A stretch of 64,000 bases of DNA from Crossaster papposus. Its lineage: Eukaryota; Echinodermata; Asteroidea; Velatida; Solasteridae. Below, in pieces: positions 23,421-34,808 of the stretch. Location: NCBI GenBank assembly GCA_037893245.1, contig JBAIAA010000694.1:248001-312000 (forward strand). Reading direction: 5' to 3'. How positions within the stretch are numbered: position 1 is the stretch's first letter; the number at the start of each line of letters is the position of its first letter. A program made the position numbers and the translations under genes. The notes under the pieces were generated by a model. The model saw only the letters and a list, made by a program, of their open reading frames with translations, was not told where the DNA came from and did no database searches.

Positions 23421-24189
23421 AACAGGCGTACACATGTTTGTATAGCGCACGACCGAGAAACCTCATTTAATATCACAGGAAACGAAGTTAACGTCGCAAA
23501 AACGATCCAGTTTGATTAGTAGTGGGGCAGCTTAACCAACCTATTGTGCATTTTGTGATAAAAGCACCAAAATTGGCACAGGTGTAGATGGAAAGATAGT
23601 AAGCAGATATAGATATTGAGCCATCCCAAATTTGGTCTTGGACGGCCATTTTCCAAGATGGCCGCCAATCGCGTTATGTGAAATTGATTTGAGCATAGAA
23701 TTACACACAGTTGATCAATATTGATGTTCATGGTGTCTATTTATATAGATTTGGAGGTGCCAAAGCCAATTTTTATGGTTACAATATCCTCCGAGGTCAA
23801 GATTTTGAATTGCTTCAAGGTGGCGCTCAAAATCTGCCTAAAATTGTGGTCAGAAAGTCATTTCTGTGAGCAGTCGCCTTCACACCCAGCTTTACCTTAC
23901 ATACGCACTGTGGACATTCCTTTGTATTCGTGTAGTTAACAAACTTTGACTAAATACTCATTTTTCTCGCTTCCCCAAAACAAATGTACCCTCAAATTAG
24001 GATTATGGGCCTCTCAGCTGTCCCTTCTATCTTTTCTATATATAACCCTAACCCGTTTTTCCTCTAGCGCTCTTTTTCGGAAACTGAAAAACGGATTGTG
24101 GACGTGTGCAAGTCCACACACCGTAACCTCTTCCCGCATCGTGTGGACCTATATTGTTCGGAGGTCCACAGTGCGTATGCAAGACTAAC

Positions 24190-27100
24190 TCACCCACACA
24201 GAGCTGTGCATTCCAGTCCAGCCTTTTTGCATTTGCAACGCCCCACACAAGCCTTTTTGCACTTGCAGGACACTAGTTCATAGCAGGTGTAGAGTTGTCC
24301 AGTGTGGTTCATACAACCCATCATCATTCTTTGCCCATCCCCAGCTGGTGGGTGAAGGCAGTTCTGGTGCTGGAAGCAGTACTTGGCCCCACACATGGCC
24401 TCCCTGGTAGGCTGCCCTCTTGATGTGTTGCTCCAGTGCTGCCTTGGTTGGCGGGATCAGCTGCACATTGTGCTTCTTTGCAAATAGTTTCTTTCTCGCC
24501 TTGTTGATGTCCTTGCACTTGCTTGTTCTGTCATACAGTAGGATGACAAACCGCTCAATGGTTTGCATTACTTCTGTTGGTATGTCATTTGGTGCAGAGG
24601 ACAGTTTCAGCAGAGCTTCTGTTAGTTCTGGCATCACAGTCCAGATTGCCCATGCAGTCTTCTTACCTCGCCCTGCAAAACTGGACACAGTGTCACACCC
24701 AGTCAGAGCATGGAACATTGGCAGTGCTCGTGCCTTCTCCGGTTCCAGGCCAGCTGCTAGCTCATGGGCTGCCAGGTAACGGAAACCCTTGGCAGTTCCG
24801 AATGCTAGCCACAGTTCATCTTCTGGTTGCAGCCGCTGCGCTACTGATACAGCCAATACCACAACATCAGTGTCAACAGTTCGGATCATGATCGTGTGGT
24901 GGCCATGCTGGGATGCATGGTATGCATGCAGCAACATGCGACTGTCTGCATCTTCATGGCTGCATGGGGTGAGGGATGTAGTATCCTGCAGTGGTGGCTT
25001 GCTTTGGACTGCCTCTCCATCAGTGATCACAAGCTGTTTGTCTTCCTGTTCAAACCACTGGAGAAGAGCTTCAGATAGAAATGAGAACAGCTGTGTCTTG
25101 TTGCTGTCCACCACGAGGAAGTTCTGCTAGTTTCCTGGTATTGCTACCCCAGCCATCACACGCCTGCGCACTCCCTGTCCACGCTTTGCTCTTGCAGTGC
25201 CTTTCAGTGAATCAGCAAAATAGCTGTCCCACACAAGATCCAGTCGTTTTGCAGTTTGAAGCTTTGTGGAAATGTATGGGATGAATATATCTTCAGCATA
25301 CTTGCCAAAGTTCTTTGCTGTAGCTGGCTTCAGCATCTGTACGATGACTGCTCCATCAATAACTACATTGGTAGTGGTTGGAGCCTGTAACTTGGCATCA
25401 GACAGGTCTTCCAAGCATGTGAGAAGGTCACTTTTTGTGACTAAGCGGAGGCTTCCTCCATCAGAGAGTGCTTGAGGGCATGCCTGATTCTCATGACGAA
25501 AGAACTCCTCAAGGTTTCCTTCCCTCGTCTGGCAACCAATGTAAAGCCTTGAAAAGAGCTCCACGTTATTCTTGAAAGAGGACAGCTGCTGCTTTCCTTT
25601 ACTCACACTTCTAGTGGTGGAAGTACTGAACACCTTCAGTTTGTTTCGATGAATAGCATCATCAATGGGCTTCGTTCTTTCCAGCAGGCATTTTTTGGTG
25701 AAAGCCTGAAACTGCTCTTGGCCGATCCTCTTGACATTCCGGACAGTCTCAACTGCAGCAGGGCCCGCAATTTCCTTTGTGTCGAGGACAACCAGATCCA
25801 TGCTCTCTTCTTCAAATGGGTTGCCAAGGTCTTCTATCACACTGACAAGGGAGCGAACATCTTTAGCAAATGAGATTTGCACGCTTGGTGTCTGGTCATG
25901 ATGACGTGTGTTTGTTTGCCTGCCAAAATGCTGGTGGCATTCTTGGAACTCTTCTATGGCCCTGGCAACTTCTGGTCCAGCAACCATCCAACGCAGCAGA
26001 GCATTGGGGTTGTCAGTGAGGCCAACTGCTCCGCCGTCTCCTTTGATGCAGGCATTGTTCTGTTCATGGGCCTGGTCAATCGGGATTGAAGAGAACACCT
26101 TCTTTGTTTTCTGTACAGTGAAACTGCCAGCCCTGAATTCCCGGGCTACGTCTAGGTGCTTTGTTGGGAGTTCAGCCATGTCTTTCAGATGGACAGGGAT
26201 CCACCTGGCATAGTTAGTGTGGTCTAGTGCATGGAACCAAGAGGCCAGTTCTGTCAGGGCATCAAGGTACATTGTCAGTGATGCCTGCCGCAGAGAACGC
26301 ACATACACCAGTACCAACATCTCAAGTTATAGCACTGTTGCCCAGTATTGAAACTGTGGGATGTCTTCTTTCTGGTGGCACCAGTCATCAAACTCTGGGA
26401 GATCTTCTGCATGCTCGGCTTTGCTCAGACAGTTGCGGTCATAGGCACGGTGTTGCATGATATACAGTGCTGCTGCGGTGATTTGGTGAGCTCTCCTTGT
26501 GCGGGCAACATGAGCTGCTCGTAGGAAGGAGTCAGCCGTCCCTGACGTCGCTATCTCAGCCTGCACCAAGGCTTGCACCCAGCCGCTCCCTTGCAGCCAG
26601 TCCCCCAGAGTCTTCAGTGCTGCCATCTCAATATGTAGCCCACTAAACATCACCACCATCTTGTCTTCACCATAGCTCTCCGGCCACTTCCACTGAATTT
26701 GCTTGGCCAAGGCAAACAGTGGTTGATCACAGGTAATCACTGGTGTCTGCCCTGGATTCAGGTGCTGGACAGCATTCCTTATGACATCCATTGAGTGTCG
26801 GATCATAGCCACTGTATGGGCACTGTCTAGGAAAAGTGAAAGCAGAGCAGTGGGGCAGATGACTCGAGTTAGTGGATGCTGCCGGTTGGCATGAAATGCT
26901 GCCCAAGAAGTGTTATCTTCTGTCTCAGTCTTGTCCTCCAGGGCCCACTTTGTGTGATGTAGCCACTGATATTCCTCCTCGGTGTGCTGTCTGAAGTTGT
27001 CTCTGGTCAACGACGCAACTCTAGCAGCTGGGAGAGGCAGCTTTTTGATGCTGCCAGTGACAGGGGGCACGTCAGTGTAGTAGTGTGGCAAGTGAGCAAT

Positions 27101-28483
27101 AGTGCTGGATCTTGCATCACCAGATTCTGAACCAATGACAATGCTTCGGTCCACTCCTTCATCAGGGTAGGAGGGATGCTGAAGGAGGGAGATAGCAGTG
27201 CCATGGAAGGACTCCTTTGCTGTTGTTGCACTGGGGTTGTGGTCTATGTTATCCACAGCAGCGGTTGTGAATACTTTGCCACGCATCTTGGGAGGACAAA
27301 CCACTTGCTCTCTGTGAAACTGTTGACAGACACTGTTTCCCATCTGAGCTGAGAGCTGAAGAACGCGGTCATAGGAGATACTCATGCCCAGGTGCGACAA
27401 CCTTTCTACCAATTCCCTCTTGCGCGTGTGAGCATGAAGCATCATCCCCACATACATGGGAACTGGTGTCTCCTGTGCAGTGCTGTGCCTGACAGTTTTG
27501 TGTGGTGTAGTATCATGAGACCTCTTGTGTTTGATGCTGTTGAACTTCAGCATTTGGGCAATGGTAAGTGCTGCAGGGGATGTGTCTGCTATCTGGTCCT
27601 TGATGCTGGGACCCTCTAGGACCATCCTCACCAAAACAAGCAGCAGTGATGGCACAAATTCCTCTTGGCATCCTTCGGGGAATCCATTGAAGGGCTTGGC
27701 CTCTCCAAACATGTTGCGACGCAAAATTTGTGCAGCACGTGCAAGATGGACGGCATCAGTGTAACTGTCCAGCTCACAGGCTTTGGTAAGAGCAGCACCG
27801 ACATCTTCTTCAAATGCCATCAGGATGTCTCTCCCTTTGCTGTGTGCCCGCATGTCAGGAAACTGGGCCAGGAGTCTCTGCTTCAATCGTGTGGAGTGGA
27901 CCCTTGTGTCGAGTTTGACCCCTAGCTGTTCCATTCCAGACTGGTAGAACTGGACAAGATCAGCCAACTTAAACACTGGTGCCATCTCTTCATCTTGCCT
28001 TGTCTCGTCAATGTACAGGACCAGCTCGGCAAAGACGATTCCAGAAACTTCTCGCTCCTTCTCTGTGTTACTCTGTCCTTCAGACTGGGCCTTTCTGGCA
28101 CGGTTGTACAGCCCCACCAAGCACTTCGTATGATATTTGGCTTCCACAGCCACCATGTCCCCAGCACTGAGTCGGCCCAGCAGTTCTGTGTCTTCAAGAA
28201 GAATGGCACAGGACCGAACCCGTTTGTCCAGTTGAAAAGTTGCTGCATCGTGAAGCCCCTCGGTTCCAGCAGGTTGATCACAGAAGAAACAAGCTTCCTG
28301 GACCTGTGTCTCTGTACTTGATGACCTGGTCCGTTTGTATACGGCTGGTATGTCATGGCTCTCATCTTCTGTCTTGAGTGCTCTCTTTTCTGCTCTTTGT
28401 ATTTTTTTTATGCTTAGCGGTATAGTCTTCGTACTGAAGACAACCTTTGCACGGTTGAGAGTGGCTCCACTGATGCGTGACAA
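24190..28483 (-). pseudogene. Academ-like transposase pseudogene: zinc finger, XPG/FEN1-like nuclease, Cys8 tail
   Basis: A single 4.3-kb intronless reading frame runs from Met at 28483. It has an in-frame TAA at 26327-26329 and an in-frame TAG just before 25114. One frameshift near 24290 precedes the tail (24190-24300). The N-terminus has a zinc-finger-like CFFC (residues 65-68) with HTKC (118-121). The end of the second segment has VVIDGAVIV and, ~45 residues on, LVWDSYFADSLKGTARAKRG. The third has HEDADSR, TVDTDVVVLAV and ALTGCDTVSSFAGRGKKTAW. This order of acidic motifs matches XPG/FEN1 nucleases (IDG, FDG, EAEA, DxD, GCD plus Gly-rich HhH). The tail has eight Cys in CYELVSCKCKKAC...CTALC. 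XPG nuclease plus Cys8 finger is what I recall for Academ DNA transposons. TIRs were not found, so a degraded host gene cannot be excluded. Confidence 0.68.
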
Positions 28484-29508
28484 TGGAATGTGAGAGTGTC
28501 ACAATGGTCTATGCAAAAGGCTGGCCTATTTGTTTAACAATTAGGGCCAGGAATGCAGGTTTAAATATCGTGTCCAAATGAAGTTATGTTATTCAGGCTA
28601 CTTAATGTTTACATACGTTTTAAAATGAATTTAAAAAAAAAAAATATGAAGACATTGATCACCAGTAGAGGTATATCTCTTATCGCATTTAAAAATTCAC
28701 TTTTGTATTGAATTCATATAATGCATTTTTACGTAGAATTCGCCGTGCGTTTAAATCAGGTGTATAGTATATTGCAGTATATGCTGGTGTAGGGGCAGCC
28801 CTATTAGTGAGGTGGATTAAGGAAAAAATCGTTACACGGTGGACAAAAGCACAATTTTTTCACCAAAGTATCAGTTTGCCCCATAGATTTAAAAAAAGTC
28901 ATGCTCCAAAAAATCTGAGAATTGTTAACCTTGAATTACGTCATTATGACGTCATAACCTCTTGTTATGTAATAAAGCAAACGCAAATGCCATGGTGGGA
29001 TTTCTACATGCCAAAATTATGTTTCTGAGGTCAAGGAATTCAATGAGGGTGGTATTAGTTTGTAAAAAAATAATATCCTTTATGGTGACTACATGTATAT
29101 TGATGTAAATATGACGTCATCATCGTCAATACTACACAAATAACACAACATTTGAAAAAAACATATTTTATTGCCGTTTTTTCACCAAAATGCAATTTTT
29201 TTGTGTTCAAAATGGTAACAGTATAATTACCGTGGCACCGATCTACAAGATACCATGATGTCATTATGATATAATAAACAATAACTATCAACCAAAACAA
29301 TAACACATTAACACAATGAAACACAATGATTCTGACCGAATATAGGTTAGGACAGGATATTTATTATATTGAATAGCGCATATAACAATTGGTTTGTGTA
29401 GACGAGGGATTATAGTGTGTTACCATTTATTTAACTGCATCTTACAGTTACAGTTATTAGGTTTTTTGTACAGTTTATTACTATTAACCACCTACTTAAA
29501 GGGGCAGG

Positions 29509-29704
29509 ATCGTCGCTCAAAAAATTGGCGTTCAACAAAGCCAGCTACAACGTCAGACAAGCTAAACGAATCCTTAATAAATACACTGGTCTACTGGGCC
29601 CCAACTACGGCGTTAACATCTCTATCACCAACAACCCTAAGCTAAAACAGTTGTTTTGTACCAGCCGCACATTACACAGGAAGATTGCTAACTTCAAAGT
29701 ATAA
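29509..29704 (+). CDS. Unassigned ORF-like segment, possible terminal exon
   Basis: In one frame this reads SLKKLAFNKASYNVRQAKRI, then LNKYTGLLGPNYGVNISITN, then LKQLFCTSRTLHRKIANFKV and TAA. A possible acceptor 'cttaaaggggcag' precedes it. It looks protein-like (basic, balanced composition), but I recognise no family and see no start codon with context. It lies inside the TIR element, so it may be a remnant of its coding sequence. Confidence 0.3.
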
Positions 29705-29744
29705 TATTAATATAAAAACAAAAATATAATAAAACAAAACAAAT

Positions 29745-30123
29745 CCTCCGACTATCACAAGTTTGTGACGCGTAATTCCTTCTCAAAAATATTCCCCGAG
29801 AGCCACTGGTATTGGACGCGTAATTTCTTCTTAATAATATCATCCAAAAGCCACTGGTTGGTAGATACGTAATTCCTTCTTAAAAATACCCTCAGACAGC
29901 CACAGGTTTGTGGACGCGTAATTCCTTCTTAGAAATATCCTCCAAGAACCACAGGTTGGTGAACGCGTGGTTCCCTCTTTAAAATATCCTCAGACAGCCA
30001 CAGGTTTGTGGACGCGTAATTCCTTCTTAGAAATATTATCCAAGAGCCACAGGTTTGTGGACGCGTAATTCCCTTCTAAAAATATATTCAAAGAGCCACT
30101 GGTTAGTGGACGCGTAATTCCTT
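29745..30123. repeat. 49-bp minisatellite, about 7.5 copies
   Basis: The anchor 'cgtaattcc' or its variants recurs at 29771, 29819, 29869, 29917, 29966, 30015, 30064 and 30113 (period 48-50). The unit carries 'gagccac(t/a)ggtttgtggacg'. A single diverged copy lies at 31065-31110 beyond the LRR exon, which suggests the repeat once spanned more of the element. Confidence 0.85.
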
Positions 30124-30624
30124 CAGACATCTAAGAAACCAACAAAGAACTTCCAGTAGTTAGAACTGAACACGAAGGTAGGAAACAGCTCAACCATGGT
30201 TAGGAGGTGGAAGGTTAGGCTAGGTTAGTTGTGGCACTAGGTAAATGCTGGCCCATGCAACACTGTCAAGATATGAACCGCAAACCGATTGTGTAGAGGC
30301 ACGCAAGCACTGATGCTTCCTCGGCCAATGAAAACAAAACATGACGGGATTCGAAACATGGAGAAAAAAGAGGAGGTGAAAAAAACAAATGTTCACTTTG
30401 TAAAGTGATAATAATCCACCATTTTATTGTCTCAGTATTATACCAAATTAACTTGATGAATCGTTATCTGTGTCATATTCATCGCAATTAATGTACTTCT
30501 TTTGTTCGTGCGTATAACATAGCCTAGAGGCCTAGTTTTGAATTTCTGTGATAAGACTGCATAATTATTAGAAATCAAGAGTAAATCATTTGAAAATAAT
30601 TGCTTGACGATCTGCTTGACACAC

Positions 30625-31032
30625 TCAGCATTGAATCCCTAAAAAAATCACTTTATTTGGCAAACGAGCCCTAAGACTCTCCACTCCACGGGCACTAAAT
30701 TCATTGCCATAAAGAATAAGCCTCCCAGCACCATCTAAAGTGAAGTAGCGCATCAAGTCAGGGATGTCATCATCATTCAGTCCACATGTATTTAACTGCA
30801 ACGACAACCGAGGTGGAGCAAAGAGAGGCGCAACATCGGCAAAGTGGCCATGAAGGTTGGTATCGGACAAAGTTATGCTTTTCAAGTTACAACCCGTCAG
30901 TGCATTCCCTAGTCCCATGATGTCTTCAAACTTAAGTTTATGCAGGCAGACGTCTTTAATTTGCTTGCATACATGAGGCAGGGACAAGGAGCGTAACACA
31001 CGCTCATCTTCGAGGTCAGACATCTCATTAAT
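30625..31032 (-). CDS. Leucine-rich-repeat terminal exon, NLR-like
   Basis: From an acceptor-like CACTGCAG (minus strand, exon starting at 31032) the frame is open to a stop at 30625. It contains LRR units of the ribonuclease-inhibitor type: LKSITLSDTNLHG, LSLQLNTCGLNDDDIPDLMRYF and LILYGNEFSARGVESLRARL. The pattern LxLxxCxLxxxxIPxLxxxF followed by LxLxGNxFSxxGVxxL is typical of the C-terminal LRRs of NLR (NACHT) receptors, which are greatly expanded in several marine deuterostomes. No NACHT domain is in the window. It could be the last exon of a host gene whose upstream part is beyond or lost, or a gene fragment captured by the TIR element. An inverted poly-A signal (tttatt on plus) is near 30423. 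Confidence 0.55.
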   Translation of the reverse strand: MNEMSDLEDERVLRSLSLPHVCKQIKDVCLHKLKFEDIMGLGNALTGCNLKSITLSDTNLHGHFADVAPLFAPPRLSLQLNTCGLNDDDIPDLMRYFTLDGAGRLILYGNEFSARGVESLRARLPNKVIFLGIQC

Positions 31033-32132
31033 CTGCAGTGTAAGATATAATTGATCACGAGTCTGTAGACGCGTGTTTCCTTATCATTTCGCCGACAGCC
31101 ATTGCTGTACGGGCATGTATGCCTATATTAAAAAGATCACTTTTTACTCAATTAAATAACAACTTTCAACTATATAACGGGCAGCTCTTCACTATGTGAG
31201 ACGTGATGTTTAAGCTCTACCCATTTTAAGTTAAGTTTTTAAGTTACGCATACATATCGGTTAATGTTTTCATAATTTTCCGATAATTTACCACACGCCC
31301 TTATACATAAAATAAAATACAATTCTTTAGTATTAAGTCTAAATTACACGATAAGTTTCTTATACAATTCATTATTAAAGATTGATTTATGTCAATTAAA
31401 ATACACATTGGTTATACACTATACTGTATAATTTTAATTTCTTTATTTTTGAAACTCATCTTTTGAGTTTTTAATGTAAAAAGTGTATTATTACAGGCTC
31501 GAGAAATATCTGAACCATATCTGCTAACTTCCAAATTGAACACAATTGTTTATATCCTTAAACTATTTAATTCATATTTTCTAATTTATTAATTTATTAA
31601 ATATAATATTTTTAAAGAAAATGCGAATTAATACCGTAGTTCTTTCTAGAGAAACATAATTCCTTTACCTAATTGATTTAAAATATAGTTGTATCGAAAT
31701 GTAATAAATTATAACCATAGAACTGTCCGTACTTCGCGTGCATTTTGAGTTCTTACTGTTTCCTCTATGTGTGATCTCTGTGTCTTTTAACTACCTATCC
31801 CCTCGTGCCGGGTTTGACATTACTGGATCTTTTATAACCGGTCGTCAAGTCCACCAACAGGCACATTCCCGAACGGTTTTTAAATCCCACTTTCTTCCAC
31901 GGCGACTGTCTGAACGTCTGGCGTATCATGAGGTACGTTAGGGACTGTAGTTGGACTTTAGGTTCACTATACAACAACACAACCATGAGCTGAAATTGAA
32001 ACATGTTAAAATATTTAAATACAAACCACTGATTTTCCCACGGTGATGATGAGGTATTTTATACCATCATATGCTAATATAGACAAATTTAATACAAAAA
32101 TGATGAAACTGTTTGTTTCAGCGCAACACAAA

Positions 32133-32402
32133 CGTTGCCATGCGATTCCTTGGCCTTTGATACATATAATTCGCTACTAAAATCACTTGCCTCGGCATTA
32201 TATAACTAAAAACATGCCGTTTTAAGGAAATGGCGGCCATTTTGAATATATTACGTCATAATTAGGTCAAGGTCATTGCAATTTTTTTGGAGCATGGGAT
32301 TTTATTAATCTACATACCCATAGGAGTCTTTAAAAAAAAAATTGGTGCTTTTGTCCACCGTGTCACGATCTTCGTGTTTTTTGTCCTTAATCCACCTCAC
32401 TA
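32133..32402. repeat. Right-end copy 1 of the TIR element
   Basis: This 270-bp segment (from 'cgttgccatgcgattcc' to 'taatccacctcacta') is repeated almost identically at 33354-33622. It includes the right TIR and 'atggcggccattttgaatat'. Confidence 0.85.
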
Positions 32403-32773
32403 AAATAATAGGAACACAAACAGAACCAACTGCACCTTCCATGGTCATCAAACCTGAGCAAATCATAGATCTTCTACTAGAAACCATATGAAGAAGAAAG
32501 AAGACAAAACTGCAGCAGTTAAGTCACTTGTTGAACAAATACTATCGACTACCTAGACTAGTGAAACTTCCTCACCTAAAGAAACTAACCAACAAAGACA
32601 AACCAGAGTTCCATCACAATCACCTGATGCCACAAAAATGCGAAACCGATCACAAAAACAATCTCAAAGAAGAAGCAGGAACCAACTGACAAATCCCAAA
32701 TGGGACCACCAGCAAGTACATCCACTCGAAGCTCAAGTCAAAATCACAAAGGCAGGAACGGTAAGACCTCAAC

Positions 32774-33353
32774 ATGAATCTTCTCATCATGGTTTTAATA
32801 CTTCAATGGAATGCACAATCACTTATTGCACATGGTGATGAATTTAAGAATGCTATAAATGACCTCACTGATAAACCAGACATTATATGCATTCAAGAAA
32901 ATGGCTCAAAACAAATCGTAATTTTAATTTACCCGGGTACAATATATACAGAAACGACAGAAATAATGACTCTAAGAAACAAGGTGGTGGTACTGCCATC
33001 TTGACTAAAAAAGTTCTTGCTGTTAATTATATTTGTAACCATCAAGACTCTATCGAATTTCAAATTATGGAAATTTATGACAAAAATAATAAAAAATGGT
33101 ACATTACTAATGTTTACAATCTTTGTTTAAATCTCGAAGATTGTCATATTAATGAGATTGTGGAAAAAATGAACAAAGGTTTTATTATATGTGGCGACTT
33201 CAATAGCCACAACCCCCTCTGGGGAAGCATTAACATAGACAAAAATGGCAACACTGTTGAAAACATTTTGATTAACCATAATCTAGTTTGTATTAATAAT
33301 GGTGATGGCACTAGAATAAATCCTATCAATGGCAATGTGTCTTGTATTGACAT
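32774..33353 (+). pseudogene. Non-LTR retrotransposon (LINE) endonuclease fragment
   Basis: The translation follows the apurinic-endonuclease order of Jockey/CR1-like LINE ORF2: WNAQSL, DIICIQE, then after a frameshift near 32903 NFNLPGYNIYRNDR, GGGTAIL, GFIICGDFNSHNPLWGS and SCIDI. Conserved Asn, Glu and Asp of the active site are visible (WNAQ, QE, GDFN). Upstream 32410-32770 is Lys/Gln/Ser-rich and may be the ORF1 tail. The sequence ends abruptly at 33353, just before the final Ser-Asp-His part of the domain, where a duplicate of the TIR-element right end begins. RT is absent. Confidence 0.75.
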
Positions 33354-33622
33354 CGTTGCCATGCGATTCCTTGGCCTTTGATACATATAATTCGCTACAA
33401 AAATCACTTGCCTCGGCATTATATAACTAAAAACATGCCGTTTTAAGGAAATGGCGGCCATTTTGAATATATTACGTCATAATTAGGTCAAGGTCATTGC
33501 AATTTGTTTGGAGCATGGGATTTTATTAATCTACATACCCATAGGAGTCTTAAAAAAAAAAATGGTGCTTTTGTCCACCGTGTCACAATCTTCGTGTTTT
33601 TTGTCCTTAATCCACCTCACTA
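33354..33622. repeat. Right-end copy 2 of the TIR element
   Basis: Direct duplicate of 32133-32402, offset 1221 bp, with a few substitutions and one indel in a poly-A run. It truncates the LINE fragment at its left edge and ends with the TIR plus TA at 33621-33622. Confidence 0.85.
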
Positions 33623-34155
33623 GTAAGACTAATTGCCACAGCTATTGCCACAAATGCCTATATTAAAGCCAGTTGGGCACGTTTCAATTTGACACAATTT
33701 TCATACAGTTTCCAGGGTGCCATGCTCTTTTTGATGTCATTTCGGCTATCTGATACCGATGTTATGTATATAGGCCCCCAACACGGAAACGCCTATAGTG
33801 TGCCTTTTGAAACTCTGAATCACACCAGATTTGTTGGTTTGCTTATATAATTCCAACGTACTATACTGAAACGCAAAGGAAAATTACCACCTTTTAAACC
33901 TTTAAATAGCAATAATAACACTGTCTGTAGTAATGTGTGAACTTATTTGTGGACAATTAGTGTCCTCACTGTCAGACCAAATGGTGTCTGAAGGTCACTT
34001 GAACCTTAAATGGTCACTTCATGGCACAGCTGTTGAACAGCTGTTTTGACTGTCAGTGATTAGTCAAGGGGGTATGGGATGATTGTAATGAGCTGAACGT
34101 TATGTCTTGATGTTGGCTTTAAAAAGGCCAGTGCAAAATAGGCATTTCAAGCAAC

Positions 34156-34800
34156 ATGCCACGATTGTCGGGGGATCAACCGCAGCGTGCCCTGGGCATG
34201 CTGCAAGGCGGACTGAGCTACTGTGAGATGGCATGTCGTCTTGGCTGTTCACACCAGACAATATCTGCCCTGGTGGACAGAGAAACAGACCTCAATCAGG
34301 GAAGCCAAGAGTCACCACTGCAAGGCAGGACAGGCAGACGGTCCTAAGTCACCTGCGAGATCGATTCCGTCTAGCATCCCCGGCCGCACTGCAGCAGAAC
34401 TCCGGGGCGTGCAAACCCACGAATCTCCAACGAAGACGACTGCATGACTATCGTCTGATTGCCAGAAGACCATACAGAGGTGCTGTGTTGACGGCTGTTC
34501 ATCGCCGCAACCGACAGAGATGGTACCAGCAGCATCAGCGGTGGACCTTGGTGCACTAGAACTAGGTCGCTTTCAGCGATGAGTCAAGGTTCTGTGTGGA
34601 TCATCCTAATGGGCGTGATGAGCGTGTCTGGAAAAGAACTGGCGAGCGATATGCCGATTGTTGCTTGCGTCAAACCAACAGGTTCGGTGGACCAAGTGTG
34701 ATGGTGTGGGCCGCCATATCAGGCCGATACAGGACGCCACTGATGGTTGTGGATGGGAATCTTAACGCCCAGCAGTATGTTATGGAATTCCATATGTGCC
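34156..34800 (+). pseudogene. Tc1-like transposase, truncated and inactivated
   Basis: The start reads MPRLSGDQPQRALGML and an HTH-like CEMACRLGCSHQTISALV typical of the paired DNA-binding domain. After a frameshift near 34340 a second frame gives HRRNRQRWYQQHQRW, VAFSDESRFCVDHPNGRDER and GGPSVMVWAAISG, then NLNAQQYV. FSDESRF carries the first catalytic Asp of the DDE/DDD domain. Two in-frame stops lie just before VAFSDE (34557-34568). The frame is cut at about 34800 by the 14-bp array, so the second and third catalytic residues are missing. The 3' half was not found beyond the insertion. Confidence 0.82.
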
Positions 34801-34808
34801 ACTCTAAA

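Larger units (their letters stand above)
28807..32400. mobile_element. 3.6-kb TIR element carrying an LRR exon and a minisatellite
   Basis: The left end GTGAGGTGGATTAAGGA (28807) is inverted at 32384-32400. Similarity continues inward for ~170 bp (ACGGTGGACAAAAGCAC, CATGCTCCAAAAAA, ATTACGTCATTATGACGTCA-like blocks). TA flanks both ends (28805-28806, 32401-32402), consistent with a TA target duplication. No transposase was found. Inside lie an ORF-like segment (29509-29704), a 49-bp minisatellite and an LRR exon on the minus strand. An extra copy of the right 270 bp sits at 33354-33622. This may be a non-autonomous element that captured sequence, or two related short elements bracketing host DNA. 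Confidence 0.6.

Noticed and set aside
23166-23445. Overlapping ORFs of 60-90 codons on both strands
   Set aside because: CpG-rich composition lacks stops in several frames; no frame has a family resemblance.
24420-25130. Plus-strand ORFs of 100-119 codons opposite the nuclease pseudogene
   Set aside because: Antisense shadows of the real minus-strand frame.
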